Assembly: GCA_958446835.1 (NCBI GenBank)
Contig: CAUCXT010000001.1
Span: forward strand, 124,001-188,000
DNA: 64,000 nucleotides
Reading direction: 5' to 3'
Source of the DNA: an uncultured Eubacterium sp.
GTDB taxonomy: Bacteria; Bacillota; Clostridia; Lachnospirales; Lachnospiraceae
This document shows positions 1 through 9,442 of the stretch, in pieces; position 1 is the first letter of the stretch; each line of letters starts with the position of its first letter. The translations under genes were made by a program, and so were the position numbers. The notes under the pieces were generated by a model. The model was not told the DNA's origin. It ran no database searches and saw nothing but the letters and a program-made list of their open reading frames with translations.

Positions 1-22
1 ACTTATCGTAACCACAGTTCCG

Positions 23-1273
23 TCACCCGGTCTGCTTGAAATTGCAAGCTTTCCGTTGCACTTGTTGTTCCAGTCTTGTCTGTACATTTTTGATTCCTAC
101 ATGTACCTTTCCGTCATTTTTCTTTTCATTGACATCAAATCCTGCACCATCGTCCGACACAACCACATAGTCTGCATTTTCCTCAAAATATGTTGTTATC
201 TTTATAGTTCCGCCACCTGATTTTCTACACACTCCATACTTGACGGCATTCTCCACTATAGGCTGCAATGTGAGTGACGGAAGAAGGAACTCCGTATCGT
301 GTATATCGTACTCCACCTTGACCCTGTCACCAAAACGCCTTTTTTCTATTGAGAGATAGTTGTTGGTATGTTCAAGCTCCTTCTCAAATGATATCAATTC
401 ATTAGTCTCTATTGTCTCTAGGTTCATTCTAAGATATGATGAAAAATCCCCAACCATCTCCTGTGCTGCCTGTGGATCAGTCACACACATCTGCCTGATT
501 GCGACCAGCGTATTGTAGATGAAATGCGGTGCTATCTGTGACATCATAAGCGATATTCTAAGGTCTGCCGCCTCCTTCTGCTTCATCGCAAGCTTCCTGC
601 TCTGCTCAATGAATGACACAATCAGCATAAAAATCATGGATATGCTTATTGAAATATTCACAAACGATATTCCATAGTAGAATATCTGCACAAGCGTCAT
701 AATCATCGGAAGTGCCATATATGACAGAAACGCAATCAGCATCTGCCTGCTTATGTTTTTTCTGTACTGCACAAGAAGACTTATGTCAATAAGCATGCCT
801 GTCATCGGAATAATCATTGAAATAAAATGAAGCGAGTTTCGATGATAGTAGTTATCGGCATCTATGTAATAATACATGTGGTTAAACTGCGATATTATAT
901 TCATCAAAATTCCGGTAGTTGCAAGGATAAACACCATATATACGCGGAACCTAGCTTCCCTTGGAACACCCTTCTCAAAAAGATATGTATTCATATACGC
1001 ATTGTAAAGTGCCAGAATAAAGTCACTGAGCACGAATACGCAGAAATTGCTTACAACAACAAAATAGTATCCTTTTAGCCCCGGATACCCGCGCGTCGCC
1101 CACGCAACAGCATCCATCAGCAACAGAAACGCCGTCGTGACCTGCAACGATATCATAAGTATTCTTTTCTTCCTGTCAAAGCTTCTGCTCATCAACATGC
1201 ATACAGCAGCTATCACTCCGAATATGCTCCCCCACAGAAGCATTGCTATATGAATTGACTGTCTGTTGAACAT
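23..1273 (-). CDS. LytS/YehU-type sensor histidine kinase, frameshifted near its C-terminus
   Basis: Membrane sensor kinase that would autophosphorylate on His and pass phosphate to a response regulator, probably encoded beyond the left window edge. The first ~230 residues hold about seven hydrophobic segments. A His_kinase domain follows with PHFIYNTL (phospho-acceptor His near residue 252), then an HATPase domain with N-box PIVENAVKYG, G1 DDGAGFD and G2 GIKNV. After TRLEQQ the reading frame breaks: the open frame runs into a stop at 23, but the +1 frame continues as NGKLAISSRPGDGTVVTIS to base 1, which is the expected end of such kinases. One extra base around 61-66 explains this. Two ATGs are possible; the one at 1273 lies 9 nt from AGGAG and is preferred over 1279. 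The family call is secure; whether the frameshift is real is not. Confidence 0.85.
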   Translation of the reverse strand: MFNRQSIHIAMLLWGSIFGVIAAVCMLMSRSFDRKKRILMISLQVTTAFLLLMDAVAWATRGYPGLKGYYFVVVSNFCVFVLSDFILALYNAYMNTYLFEKGVPREARFRVYMVFILATTGILMNIISQFNHMYYYIDADNYYHRNSLHFISMIIPMTGMLIDISLLVQYRKNISRQMLIAFLSYMALPMIMTLVQIFYYGISFVNISISISMIFMLIVSFIEQSRKLAMKQKEAADLRISLMMSQIAPHFIYNTLVAIRQMCVTDPQAAQEMVGDFSSYLRMNLETIETNELISFEKELEHTNNYLSIEKRRFGDRVKVEYDIHDTEFLLPSLTLQPIVENAVKYGVCRKSGGGTIKITTYFEENADYVVVSDDGAGFDVNEKKNDGKVHVGIKNVQTRLEQQVQRKACNFKQTG

Positions 1274-1436
1274 ATCCATTCACTCCTATGTAAAAAACAA
1301 TTTTCATCTATTGTTAAGGTTAATATCATATGTTTTATATACTATGTCACTGTATATTGTACATATTATCACACATACATAAAAAAATCAAAAAATAGTT
1401 GAAATTTTTTCCATACTATGATATTATATCTTTCAG

Positions 1437-1510
<74 letters not shown>

Positions 1511-1520
1511 TTAGATCAAA

Positions 1521-1549
1521 GCATCTGCTAAAATGCAGATGTTTTTTTA
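1521..1549 (+). terminator. Terminator of tRNA-Pro
   Basis: The stem CATCTGC/GCAGATG is followed by seven T residues on the plus strand, 11 bases after the tRNA. Confidence 0.85.
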
Positions 1550-1580
1550 ATTTAAAGGGCAGCCGCATAACGGCTGCCCC
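1550..1580 (-). terminator. Terminator of the GH31-GH2 operon
   Basis: A perfect 9-bp stem GGGCAGCCG/CGGCTGCCC (1557-1579) lies 26 bases past the GH2 stop. The minus-strand tail is only moderately T-rich, so the hairpin is clear but its strength is uncertain. Confidence 0.65.
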
Positions 1581-1605
1581 TATTTCTATAACATTCTATA
1601 ACAAA

Positions 1606-4600
1606 TTATTCAAACCTAAACCACTTAAGGTCGAAATTACATCCCGGCAGGAATACAAGGTTCACGTCATATATTCCTTCCACATTGTCAAGCTCAAAAT
1701 GCCTGCAAACATAGCCGTCATCGCCTACTGCACAGCCTGTAGCATTACCTGATGTTGCGTTATCGCTCATAACGAACTCCGCAATCTGATTTAAGCTGCC
1801 ATCAGCATTTGCAAAGCGGATATGTATTGTGTTCTTCTCAAGAACGGAGCGTCCGCAGATTGTTATGCCATGTACGCCCTTGGAGAAATCCATACCCTTA
1901 TATGTAAGAGAGACATTGTTTCCTATTCCTGTTATGGCGTCGTTCTCAAGCGTGTATGTGTCACCATACAGCGCATCATTGTCCACCGCAAGGTTCTCAT
2001 CGTAAGCTCTCTCGTATTTCTTGAAGCTGAAGCCCTTGATATTTATATCGTGGTCTGCGATAAAGCTTACTGTGCTAAGCCCCTTGAATCTCTTAGGAAG
2101 CTTATAAGTCTTTTCCTGATAGGTAGCCCATATTGACGGTTTGTCATAGATTACCTTGTCCATAAGCTCTGCGCCCTCTGTGCCCGGTATTCCCTTCCAT
2201 ATCTCTATAGGGAACGGCTTATTGTTAAGCTCATACACAGGAATGGTTATCTCATCTGAACCGTTCTTTCCGAAGTTCACCTTCTCGAATGCAATATACG
2301 TTCCCCCCTTAGGCACAATTCCCCTGTCCTGTCCGACCGAAGGTGTCTGTTCTGCCGCCGTGTACAGTGTTCCGTATATAAATTCATAAGGATTAAACTC
2401 CGCAAGTCCTAACCCTTCTGCTGTGAAGCTCACCTGTGAGATAAGGCTCATCTTATCCCTGCCGTTCTTCACGCAGCAGCGGACATTGTGCTTTCCGTCG
2501 CCAAGCGCCTTTAAGACCTTGTGTATTCTGAAGCCTTCCTTCTGTGAATCTGCGCATGCACTTCCCTCAGATATTTCTGCATCGGAGAGCTCTGCACCGT
2601 TAGAATCAACTCCCGCATCATTCGTAACCTTCCATATAATATCCCTGTATGTCGCATTATGCGGAAGAAGCTCTGCCTCTATCTCCACCTGTCTGTTGTC
2701 CGGTCCAAGCTTGCGGCTTCCCTTTACGATAAGGTGCACATTGCGCACCGGAATCTCTTTTCCAGCTTCATCGCAGACGCCTGAGTAATCCTCCATGCAT
2801 GAAATACCTGATACCTCATTATCAGCCGCAACGGCGTTCAGTGTAACCACCTTAGTCTCCATTCCGACTGAACTTACCTCAACTCTTATCTCACCCGGTT
2901 CTGTCTTAGCGCCAATCACCGCAAGGAGCTTTCCGGAGAACATTCTTCTGCTGTTAGTCTTGTACTGCTCAAAGTCCGCGCTGTCTCCGTTGTCCATTCC
3001 AAGAAGCCTTCCGGCACCTGTAACCTTTATATTCACTCTATTGTTGGCATTGTCCACCGGGTTGCCGTCCTTATCGACAGCGCTTATGTCGATATAGGCA
3101 AGAGCACGTCCATCGGCGGTAAGCTGTGTGCTCTCAGGCTTAACAACAAGCTCTGCCGCGTCGGAAAAGCTCTTTCTTACATCCCTTGCTATGACATTTC
3201 CATTCTCATCGTATGCCACAGCCTCTATGGTTCCCGGCACATATTTTACCTTGTAATGCGCCAATAGCTGCTTTCCATGCTTGTGGTCGATATCATATTT
3301 TCCGTAAGAAGTGCCATTGACAAACAGCTCAACCTGCGGTGCATTCGACGCTATTCTCACGTCAATCTCCTCTCCCTCTGAGAAATCCCAGTATGGGAAG
3401 AGGTGTACCATCGGTGCCTTCCTGTATTCTGTCCACTCAGCCTGATATATATAGTAGGTGTCCTTCTCAAAGCCAGCCGTGTCTACCTGTCCGAAGTAGG
3501 AGTTCTTCGTCTGGTACGGCGTAGGCTCACCTATGTAATCGAAGCCTGTCCACAAGAACTGTCCCATGGAAAACTCAGCGTCCCTGTCCATGGTTATGCA
3601 GTACTCACTGTTCTTAGCTCCCCAGTTGGTCGAACAGTTGCCAAGAGCTGAACACTGCTCGTCATCATCACACAGAATCTGCTGTTCATAAGGGAACTTA
3701 TATATGCCTCTGCTCTGAAGGGTTGAGGCAGTCTCACTTCCGTATATAACCCAGTCCGGGTGCGCCTTATGGTGCTCCTCGTAATATTTTTCAGCATAAT
3801 TGTATCCGGCAAGCTTCACTATATCCGCACATTTCTGCGCATTCTCCCAAGGCATGTAGTTAGAGCCTATGGTCGCAGGCGCATTGCCCTCAGGGTCATT
3901 TGCCTTGACATAACCGACAAGCCTTCTTGTTATCTCCTGTCCATGCTCATCGCGGTGTGTGTCATAGATTTCATTTCCTATGCTCCACATTATTACAGAC
4001 ACATGGTTCCTGTCACGTCTTACCCAGCTTGCGACATCCCTCTCTGCCCAGTCGACAAAGAATCTTGCATAATCGAACTCCGTCTTAGGAAGCTCCCACA
4101 TATCGAAGGCTTCGCAGTCAACCAGAAATCCCAGCTCATCTGCAAGCTCAAGAACCTCCTTTGCCGGCATATTGTGTGATGTACGAATCGCGTTGACACC
4201 CATTTTTCTGAGCTTGTCAAGCTTACGTCTGAATGCGTTCACATTGAATGCCGCTCCTAGACAGCCATTGTCATGGTGCTCACATACGCCGTTTATCCTT
4301 ACCTTGCGCCCATTGAGGATGAATCCCTTCTCAGGTGAGTACTCCTTGGTGCAGAAGCCTATCTTCTGATTTACCTCATGTACAGTATCGTCACCGACAC
4401 TCACTGTGACACTGCACTCATACAGGTTCGGCTCATCAATATCCCAGATAAGAGGCTTGTCAACCTCAAGCACAAGCTCTGCACTCTCCTTGGAGCCTGC
4501 CGCGAACACGCCGCTTCCCTGCGATGAAATATGTCCGAAAGTGAACACACTGCTTCCGCCATGGCTTAAGCCAAGTCCGACCTTGACATCCTCACATGGC

Positions 4601-5139
4601 ACATCCTTACCAGAATTTTCCAATTCTACCGTACACTTTACCTTCCATGTGCCGTCCTCATTTTTTCTCACTCTTATGTATGTCCCATCAGGCACTATAT
4701 GAAGCGGCTCAAGGCTTGAAAAATATGCATCCCTTATTATTCCGGCACCCGAATACCAGCGCGTGTTAGGCTCCTGATATACCGCCCTTACAACTATCTC
4801 ATTCTGCCCCTCATGTACATACTCTGTGATATCCGCGTCGAAGGTCGAATATCCGTACTTCCACTCACACACCTTGCTGCCGTTAACAAACACAGTCGAG
4901 TCCATATACACCGCACCGAAGCGCACGATAAGCTTCTTTCCAAGCTGCTCCTTTGTCAATGTAAATGACTTTCTATACCAGCCGATACTGCTCTCATAAA
5001 GGTTGTTGGTATCATATATCAGCCAGTCATGCGGAATATCCACCGCCGTAAACTCCCCTGCAAGAGCCTCCTCATACGCCACACCAAGCGCTGTTTTTCT
5101 AAAGCTCCATCCATCATCCCATAAGTCTGTTCTGTTCAT
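1606..5139 (-). CDS. Glycoside hydrolase family 2 beta-galactosidase, large, with C-terminal Ig-like and binding-type domains
   Basis: Cytoplasmic retaining glycosidase (no signal peptide) that probably removes terminal beta-galactose from imported oligosaccharides. The N-terminus has the GH2 sugar-binding jelly roll (IPHDWLIYD, GWYRKSF), then an Ig-like domain and a TIM barrel. The acid/base Glu is in SIGNE (residue 390) and the nucleophile Glu in YGSETAS (residue 469). GFDYIGEPTPY lies downstream. After about residue 600 come DUF4982/Ig-like segments and a C-terminal ~200-residue beta-rich part, making it longer (1177 aa) than E. coli LacZ. It starts 3 bases after the GH31 stop, so the two are translationally coupled. 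An alpha-xylosidase/alpha-glucosidase next to a beta-galactosidase would suit xyloglucan-type or alpha-linked plant oligosaccharides, but this is inference; beta-glucuronidase and beta-mannosidase relatives share the fold. Confidence 0.9.
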   Translation of the reverse strand: MNRTDLWDDGWSFRKTALGVAYEEALAGEFTAVDIPHDWLIYDTNNLYESSIGWYRKSFTLTKEQLGKKLIVRFGAVYMDSTVFVNGSKVCEWKYGYSTFDADITEYVHEGQNEIVVRAVYQEPNTRWYSGAGIIRDAYFSSLEPLHIVPDGTYIRVRKNEDGTWKVKCTVELENSGKDVPCEDVKVGLGLSHGGSSVFTFGHISSQGSGVFAAGSKESAELVLEVDKPLIWDIDEPNLYECSVTVSVGDDTVHEVNQKIGFCTKEYSPEKGFILNGRKVRINGVCEHHDNGCLGAAFNVNAFRRKLDKLRKMGVNAIRTSHNMPAKEVLELADELGFLVDCEAFDMWELPKTEFDYARFFVDWAERDVASWVRRDRNHVSVIMWSIGNEIYDTHRDEHGQEITRRLVGYVKANDPEGNAPATIGSNYMPWENAQKCADIVKLAGYNYAEKYYEEHHKAHPDWVIYGSETASTLQSRGIYKFPYEQQILCDDDEQCSALGNCSTNWGAKNSEYCITMDRDAEFSMGQFLWTGFDYIGEPTPYQTKNSYFGQVDTAGFEKDTYYIYQAEWTEYRKAPMVHLFPYWDFSEGEEIDVRIASNAPQVELFVNGTSYGKYDIDHKHGKQLLAHYKVKYVPGTIEAVAYDENGNVIARDVRKSFSDAAELVVKPESTQLTADGRALAYIDISAVDKDGNPVDNANNRVNIKVTGAGRLLGMDNGDSADFEQYKTNSRRMFSGKLLAVIGAKTEPGEIRVEVSSVGMETKVVTLNAVAADNEVSGISCMEDYSGVCDEAGKEIPVRNVHLIVKGSRKLGPDNRQVEIEAELLPHNATYRDIIWKVTNDAGVDSNGAELSDAEISEGSACADSQKEGFRIHKVLKALGDGKHNVRCCVKNGRDKMSLISQVSFTAEGLGLAEFNPYEFIYGTLYTAAEQTPSVGQDRGIVPKGGTYIAFEKVNFGKNGSDEITIPVYELNNKPFPIEIWKGIPGTEGAELMDKVIYDKPSIWATYQEKTYKLPKRFKGLSTVSFIADHDINIKGFSFKKYERAYDENLAVDNDALYGDTYTLENDAITGIGNNVSLTYKGMDFSKGVHGITICGRSVLEKNTIHIRFANADGSLNQIAEFVMSDNATSGNATGCAVGDDGYVCRHFELDNVEGIYDVNLVFLPGCNFDLKWFRFE

Positions 5140-5142
5140 GCC

Positions 5143-7176
5143 CTACTCTCCAATCCACTCACATTCATTCTCAAACACTGCCTCAGCGTAATCTGCGCTC
5201 TTGTACAACGGTATTCTGTGTCCGTCCCTTATGAAAAACACAATCTCCTGTGCCGGAATCTCAACAAAATAATGTCCTGCCTCATATTTCTCAAGCTCAT
5301 ACTCATCTGCCGACTTCATCCTCACCATCGTCATAGGCTCAGACAGATATACATATCTTCCAACTGCATTCTGTGTGTACACAGGACATATCATAATGTC
5401 CTCACCCACATAGAGCTGATCCTCGGTCGCAACGGCAACCCGGTCCTCCGGGTGCTCGAAGCCGAGAGGTCTGTACATAAGTGTATCCTGCTCGACAGCC
5501 TTCCTGTAAGCATCCCACAGATACGGAATGAGTGCGTAGCGCATGGTAACTATATTCTTAAATGCCTCCGTATCGGTGAATCTGTAAAGCTCCTGATATC
5601 TTGTGCCTGCCGCCGCATGGTTTCTCATAAGAGGAACGAATACAGCTAACCCCATCCAACGCATCAGAAGTTCCTCCGTTGTATTGTCATTAAAGCCGCC
5701 AATATCCGAACCGACATACATGAATCCACACATATTGAGCGATGGAAGCATCTTAAGGCTCAGAAGGATGTGGCTCCACCATGCGTGATTATCGCCTGTC
5801 CATATTCCGCCGTATCTGTGCATTCCTATATATGACGCCCTCGAAAACATAAGAATATCCTTATCAGGTGCAAGCTCCTTGAAGCTCTCGGAGGCAGCCC
5901 TTGTCATATTAAAGCCGTACAGATTATGCACATGGTCATGTCTTACAACAACCTCTCCATCCGGCTGTGTAGCTCTATGGTAGAATCTCTCATAATCGCC
6001 AAGGTTGTTAGCCACTCCCTCGACTGTTCCCTTAAACTCAAAAAAGCTCTGTATATCAAGATTCCTTCCCTTGTAATCATCTATCTTGTCAAACACCTCT
6101 TTCAGATGCTTCTCAGAATAGAATATCGCAGGCTCATTCATATCATTCCAGAAGCCATCTATTCCCGCATCTAAAAGCACCTTATAGCCGTGGCCGAACC
6201 ATTTTCTCGCGTCCTCATTCAGCACATCCGGGAAATGTACCCTGCCCGGCCATACGCCTGCTACGAAGTCCTCCCCATCTGCTTCCTTACAGAAGTATCC
6301 GTTCTTTTTGCCCTCCTCATAGGTATCGTAGCCGTCCTCAATCTTCACTCCGGCATCGATTATAGGCACAAGATGGATGTGCTTTTCACGCATCTTCTTA
6401 ACAAAATCCGCAAAATCAGGAAATGTCTCCTTGTTCACGGTGAAGTCCTTGTATCTCTCCATATAGTCTATATCAAGGTACACCGCATCTATCGGAATAT
6501 TTCTCTTTCTATAGTTATCGACCACCTCGCATACCTCGTCGGCGCTCATATAGCTCCAGCGGCACTGCTGGTATCCGAAAGCCCATCTCGGCGGAACATA
6601 GCTCTTTCCGATGATGTGTCTGAACTGTCTTACTATCGAATACAGGTGATTGTCACCGCCATCCGCACTATCCACAGCAGGCGACACAACATAAGCTGTG
6701 AAATTTCCACTGCACACCGTTATCACAAGTTCGTTCTTGTCAAGATAGCCGATATCGAATATCACACGTCCCGGATAATCGATAAACAATCCCTTAGAAG
6801 CCGCCGGATTGTCCGCATCGGCAATTATGATGAAGTTATGCGCACCATACAGTGAACGCTTCGACTCAGTGTGGTTAGGGTCATCACTGCACTTGCTCTC
6901 ATACACCCAGCCGCGCTTGTTGATACCGCGCACATTCTCACCTAATCCGTACACAACATCGCCATCGGACATTCTAACTCTATACTGCATTGCAGACATG
7001 TTCTTCCCATCCTCAGACCTGTCCCACGTAATTCCACCGTAAGGCTCCAAAGCCTTCTTCATATCAGCCTCACTAAAAAGCTCTCTCTTCTCACTCTCTG
7101 TGGCATCGGATACATTCTCCGCGCTCACCACTGCATAAGTCTCAAAAGGTCTGCCATACACATACTTTTTAACCAT
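5143..7176 (-). CDS. Glycoside hydrolase family 31 (alpha-glucosidase / alpha-xylosidase)
   Basis: Intracellular retaining alpha-glycosidase. GH31 landmarks are present in order: an N-terminal beta-sandwich ending in YGLGENVRGINKRGW, the barrel motif DIDYMERYKDFT, the nucleophile Asp in FWNDMNEP (residue 345) and the acid/base Asp in GIWTGDNHAWW (residue 462), then the beta-sandwich C-terminus. The start at 7176 (MVKKYVYG) is set by GGAGGG five bases upstream; an in-frame TTG at 7188 overlaps that site and is rejected. It is the first gene of a two-gene operon with the GH2 enzyme. I see no regulator beside it. The sequence alone does not separate alpha-glucosidase from alpha-xylosidase. Confidence 0.92.
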   Translation of the reverse strand: MVKKYVYGRPFETYAVVSAENVSDATESEKRELFSEADMKKALEPYGGITWDRSEDGKNMSAMQYRVRMSDGDVVYGLGENVRGINKRGWVYESKCSDDPNHTESKRSLYGAHNFIIIADADNPAASKGLFIDYPGRVIFDIGYLDKNELVITVCSGNFTAYVVSPAVDSADGGDNHLYSIVRQFRHIIGKSYVPPRWAFGYQQCRWSYMSADEVCEVVDNYRKRNIPIDAVYLDIDYMERYKDFTVNKETFPDFADFVKKMREKHIHLVPIIDAGVKIEDGYDTYEEGKKNGYFCKEADGEDFVAGVWPGRVHFPDVLNEDARKWFGHGYKVLLDAGIDGFWNDMNEPAIFYSEKHLKEVFDKIDDYKGRNLDIQSFFEFKGTVEGVANNLGDYERFYHRATQPDGEVVVRHDHVHNLYGFNMTRAASESFKELAPDKDILMFSRASYIGMHRYGGIWTGDNHAWWSHILLSLKMLPSLNMCGFMYVGSDIGGFNDNTTEELLMRWMGLAVFVPLMRNHAAAGTRYQELYRFTDTEAFKNIVTMRYALIPYLWDAYRKAVEQDTLMYRPLGFEHPEDRVAVATEDQLYVGEDIMICPVYTQNAVGRYVYLSEPMTMVRMKSADEYELEKYEAGHYFVEIPAQEIVFFIRDGHRIPLYKSADYAEAVFENECEWIGE

Positions 7177-7226
7177 AATACCCTCCAAATCTTATGTTGC
7201 CCCTTCAAAAGCCTGTCCGGCATATA

Positions 7227-7276
7227 CGCAAAAAGGGCACTGTATATGTTATTATTTTAACATACACAGTGCCCTT
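7227..7276 (-). terminator. Terminator downstream of AICAR transformylase
   Basis: A long hairpin with ~17-bp arms (AGGGCACTGTATATGTT at 7233 onward, partner ending 7275, one mismatch) is followed on the minus strand by TTTTT. It separates the purine operon from the GH31 operon. Confidence 0.85.
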
Positions 7277-7343
7277 ATTCAACATAATTAAAACATCTTA
7301 ATTATATCTTTATACCATTCTTTTTTAGACAAAGTCCTTATGC

Positions 7344-8522
7344 TTAGTGATGGAAAAGACGTATTCCGGTAAATGACATAACCATATCATACTTATCCGC
7401 ACACTCGATTACCGCATCATCCCTTACAGAGCCGCCCGGCTGTGCGATGTACTTGACACCGCTCTTATGCGCGCGCTCGATATTGTCTGAGAATGGGAAG
7501 AATGCGTCTGAACCGCAGATAACGTCTGTGTTCTTGTCAAGCCATGCTCTCTTCTCCTCAGCGGTAAATACAGGAGGCTTAACCTTGAATACCTTCTCCC
7601 ATGCTCCGTCGGCAAGAAGATCCATGTACTCGTCGCCGATATAGAGGTCGATTGCATTGTCTCTGTCCGGTCTGCCAAGCTTGTCAACAAACTGAAGTCC
7701 AAGCACCTGTGGTGACTGGCGTAAGAACCAATTATCAGCCTTCTGTCCGGCAAGTCTTGTACAATGGATTCTCGACTGCTGTCCTGCGCCGATACCGATA
7801 GCCTGTCCGCCCTTTACATAGCACACTGAGTTGGACTGTGTATACTTAAGGACGATGAGCGCAATCTTCATATCCATCATTGCATTCTCCGGAATATCCT
7901 TGTTCTTTGTCACAATGTTGGAGAGAAGCTCGTCATTGCAGTTGAGCTCATTTCTTCCCTGCTCGAAGGTGATTCCGAATACCTGCTTCTTCTCGATAGG
8001 AGCCGGAACATACGAAGGGTCGATCTGGATAACATTGTAGGCACCCTTCTTCTTTGCGCGGAGCATCTCAAGAGCCTCCTCTGTGTAGCCCGGAGCGATG
8101 ACACCGTCGGACACCTCTCTCTTTATAAGGCGCGCCGTATCCTTGTCACATACATCCGAAAGGGCAATGAAATCGCCGAAGGATGACATTCTGTCCGCAC
8201 CTCTGGCTCTCGCGTAAGCACATGCAAGAGGGCTGAGCTCTCCAAGGTCATCAACCCAGTAAATCTTTGCCAGTGTCTCATCAAGTGGAAGGCCTACAGC
8301 CGCACCGGCAGGTGACACATGCTTGAAGGAGGTAGCCGCAGGAAGTCCTGTCGCCTTCTTAAGCTCGCTTACAAGCTGCCAGCCGTTAAGAGCATCAAGG
8401 AAATTGATATAGCCCGGTCTGCCGTTTAACACTGTTACGGGAAGCTCACTTCCATCCTCCATATATATTCTCGATGGTTTCTGATTAGGATTACATCCGT
8501 ACTTTAACTGAATCTCGTTCAT
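7344..8522 (-). CDS. purH: Stand-alone AICAR transformylase (PurH C-terminal half)
   Basis: Catalyses formyl transfer from 10-formyl-THF to AICAR (ZMP), the penultimate step of IMP synthesis. The protein starts directly with the AICARFT domain (LKYGCNPNQKPS, TSFKHVSPAGAAVG) and carries NSVCYVKGGQAIGIGAGQQSR-type substrate loops and FFPFSDNIE near the end. The MGS-like IMP cyclohydrolase half of normal ~510-residue PurH is absent; that activity is supplied by the gene just upstream. Two ATGs compete: 8528 is only 1 base from AAGGAG, while 8522 is 7 bases away and is chosen (392 aa). It lies 11 bases after the cyclohydrolase stop, in the same ZMP-riboswitch operon. Confidence 0.93.
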   Translation of the reverse strand: MNEIQLKYGCNPNQKPSRIYMEDGSELPVTVLNGRPGYINFLDALNGWQLVSELKKATGLPAATSFKHVSPAGAAVGLPLDETLAKIYWVDDLGELSPLACAYARARGADRMSSFGDFIALSDVCDKDTARLIKREVSDGVIAPGYTEEALEMLRAKKKGAYNVIQIDPSYVPAPIEKKQVFGITFEQGRNELNCNDELLSNIVTKNKDIPENAMMDMKIALIVLKYTQSNSVCYVKGGQAIGIGAGQQSRIHCTRLAGQKADNWFLRQSPQVLGLQFVDKLGRPDRDNAIDLYIGDEYMDLLADGAWEKVFKVKPPVFTAEEKRAWLDKNTDVICGSDAFFPFSDNIERAHKSGVKYIAQPGGSVRDDAVIECADKYDMVMSFTGIRLFHH

Positions 8523-8533
8523 GTCCATTCTCC

Positions 8534-9247
8534 TTAAACATTCTTATTGTATATTCTGCTCTCGTACTTTCCTGTCTCAATATCGATGTATCTCACAAAA
8601 AGTGATACCTTATTGTCAGCGTTAAGGCTGTTCCATACCATATCACCGAATGTGTCTATGTCTCCCTCAATCTTAACCCACTTAGGCTCGCCCTCGAAGC
8701 TTGGAAGTGGATTGCCGTCATGCATATATGTATGTATAAAATGTCCCTCTCCTGCTACAGGATTGCTGTAGGCGAAGGTGTATCGGTTGCATGCCTCAGG
8801 GTTGCCGTTGTTGCTCTTTAAGATGGACATTGCATAGTTGTACTTTCCACCCTCAATATGCATGATTCCCGAAATTCTAGGTGTATAATTAGGACCATCC
8901 GGCTCAAACTCCCTGCTTCTTAATGACTGCTCAAAGGTAAGCTGCTTGTCCATTCCATCGTAGATCGTATCTGTCTGGTCACCGTTGGTAACTATCGTCT
9001 TGTTTCCAAGTACACGCACAGGTGCATAGATTATAAGGCTTGGATCTTCAAGCTTGGAAGGGTCGAACGCCTGTGTCCTTATTCCCTCTCCATCCTCGAC
9101 AAACACACGATTTCTGCTGTTGCTGCTTCTTCCCATGATGAAGTACGCTGTGACTGCACTCTTTCCGTCCGGAGTCTTTCCGATGACAATTCCTCTTCCC
9201 GGATAAGCGTTCCGGCTAAGCTCCTGCTCAAGTGATAACATTTCCAT
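8534..9247 (-). CDS. purO: IMP cyclohydrolase, PurO-like family
   Basis: Closes FAICAR to IMP, the last step of purine synthesis. The 237-residue protein matches the PF07826 IMP_cyclohyd family first known from archaea: NAYPGRGIVIGKTPDG, AVTAYFIMGRSSNSRNRVF, and LRSREFEPDGPNYTPRIS. This fold differs from the MGS half of bacterial PurH. Together with the next gene it replaces bifunctional PurH. The start at 9247 has AGGAGG eight bases upstream; an open extension to 9349 runs through the riboswitch terminator and is not coding. The symbol is by family resemblance; the activity is inferred from family and context. Confidence 0.88.
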   Translation of the reverse strand: MEMLSLEQELSRNAYPGRGIVIGKTPDGKSAVTAYFIMGRSSNSRNRVFVEDGEGIRTQAFDPSKLEDPSLIIYAPVRVLGNKTIVTNGDQTDTIYDGMDKQLTFEQSLRSREFEPDGPNYTPRISGIMHIEGGKYNYAMSILKSNNGNPEACNRYTFAYSNPVAGEGHFIHTYMHDGNPLPSFEGEPKWVKIEGDIDTFGDMVWNSLNADNKVSLFVRYIDIETGKYESRIYNKNV

Positions 9248-9295
9248 TATTATTCCTCCTGTTTTTGCCCGACGGCTTTTAATGAATATCACAAG

Positions 9296-9344
9296 CACAA
9301 AAAGACCGCCTGAGCGCACTATAATAAGCATCGCCCAGGCGGTC
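9296..9344 (-). terminator. Riboswitch-controlled intrinsic terminator upstream of purO
   Basis: The minus-strand hairpin GACCGCCTGGGCG/CGCTCAGGCGGTC is followed by TTTTT and sits ~50 bases before the purO start. Its 5' arm is the conserved CCGCCTGGGC segment of the ZTP aptamer, so aptamer and terminator are mutually exclusive. Confidence 0.85.
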
Positions 9345-9442
9345 GGCATATCTTAACCAATCACTCCCTGCAGGTAATCCTGCCACGAAAACCATACACA
9401 AATATATAATCTCCGCTTTCCGCCAGTTGTGATTCTATATCT
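9330..9442 (-). promoter_or_regulatory. ZTP/ZMP riboswitch (pfl motif)
   Basis: On the minus strand the leader shows pfl-motif hallmarks: ACTGGCGG (9420-9429), a stem-loop region, GGGAG (9363-9368 area), and the signature CCGCCTGGGC (9333-9342). The ligand, ZMP (AICAR) or ZTP, accumulates when 10-formyl-THF is short. Binding stabilises the pseudoknotted aptamer and prevents the overlapping terminator, so the operon is read through. ZMP is the substrate of the transformylase downstream, so the logic fits. The motif match is by eye; the exact aptamer ends are approximate. Confidence 0.85.

Noticed and set aside
1606..5139. Long plus-strand open frames opposite the glycosidase genes
   Set aside because: They lack ribosome sites and recognisable domains, and are shadows of the GC-patterned coding strand.
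9248..9349. N-terminal extension of the PurO-like protein
   Set aside because: The open extension runs through the riboswitch terminator, and AGGAGG clearly marks the ATG at 9247.
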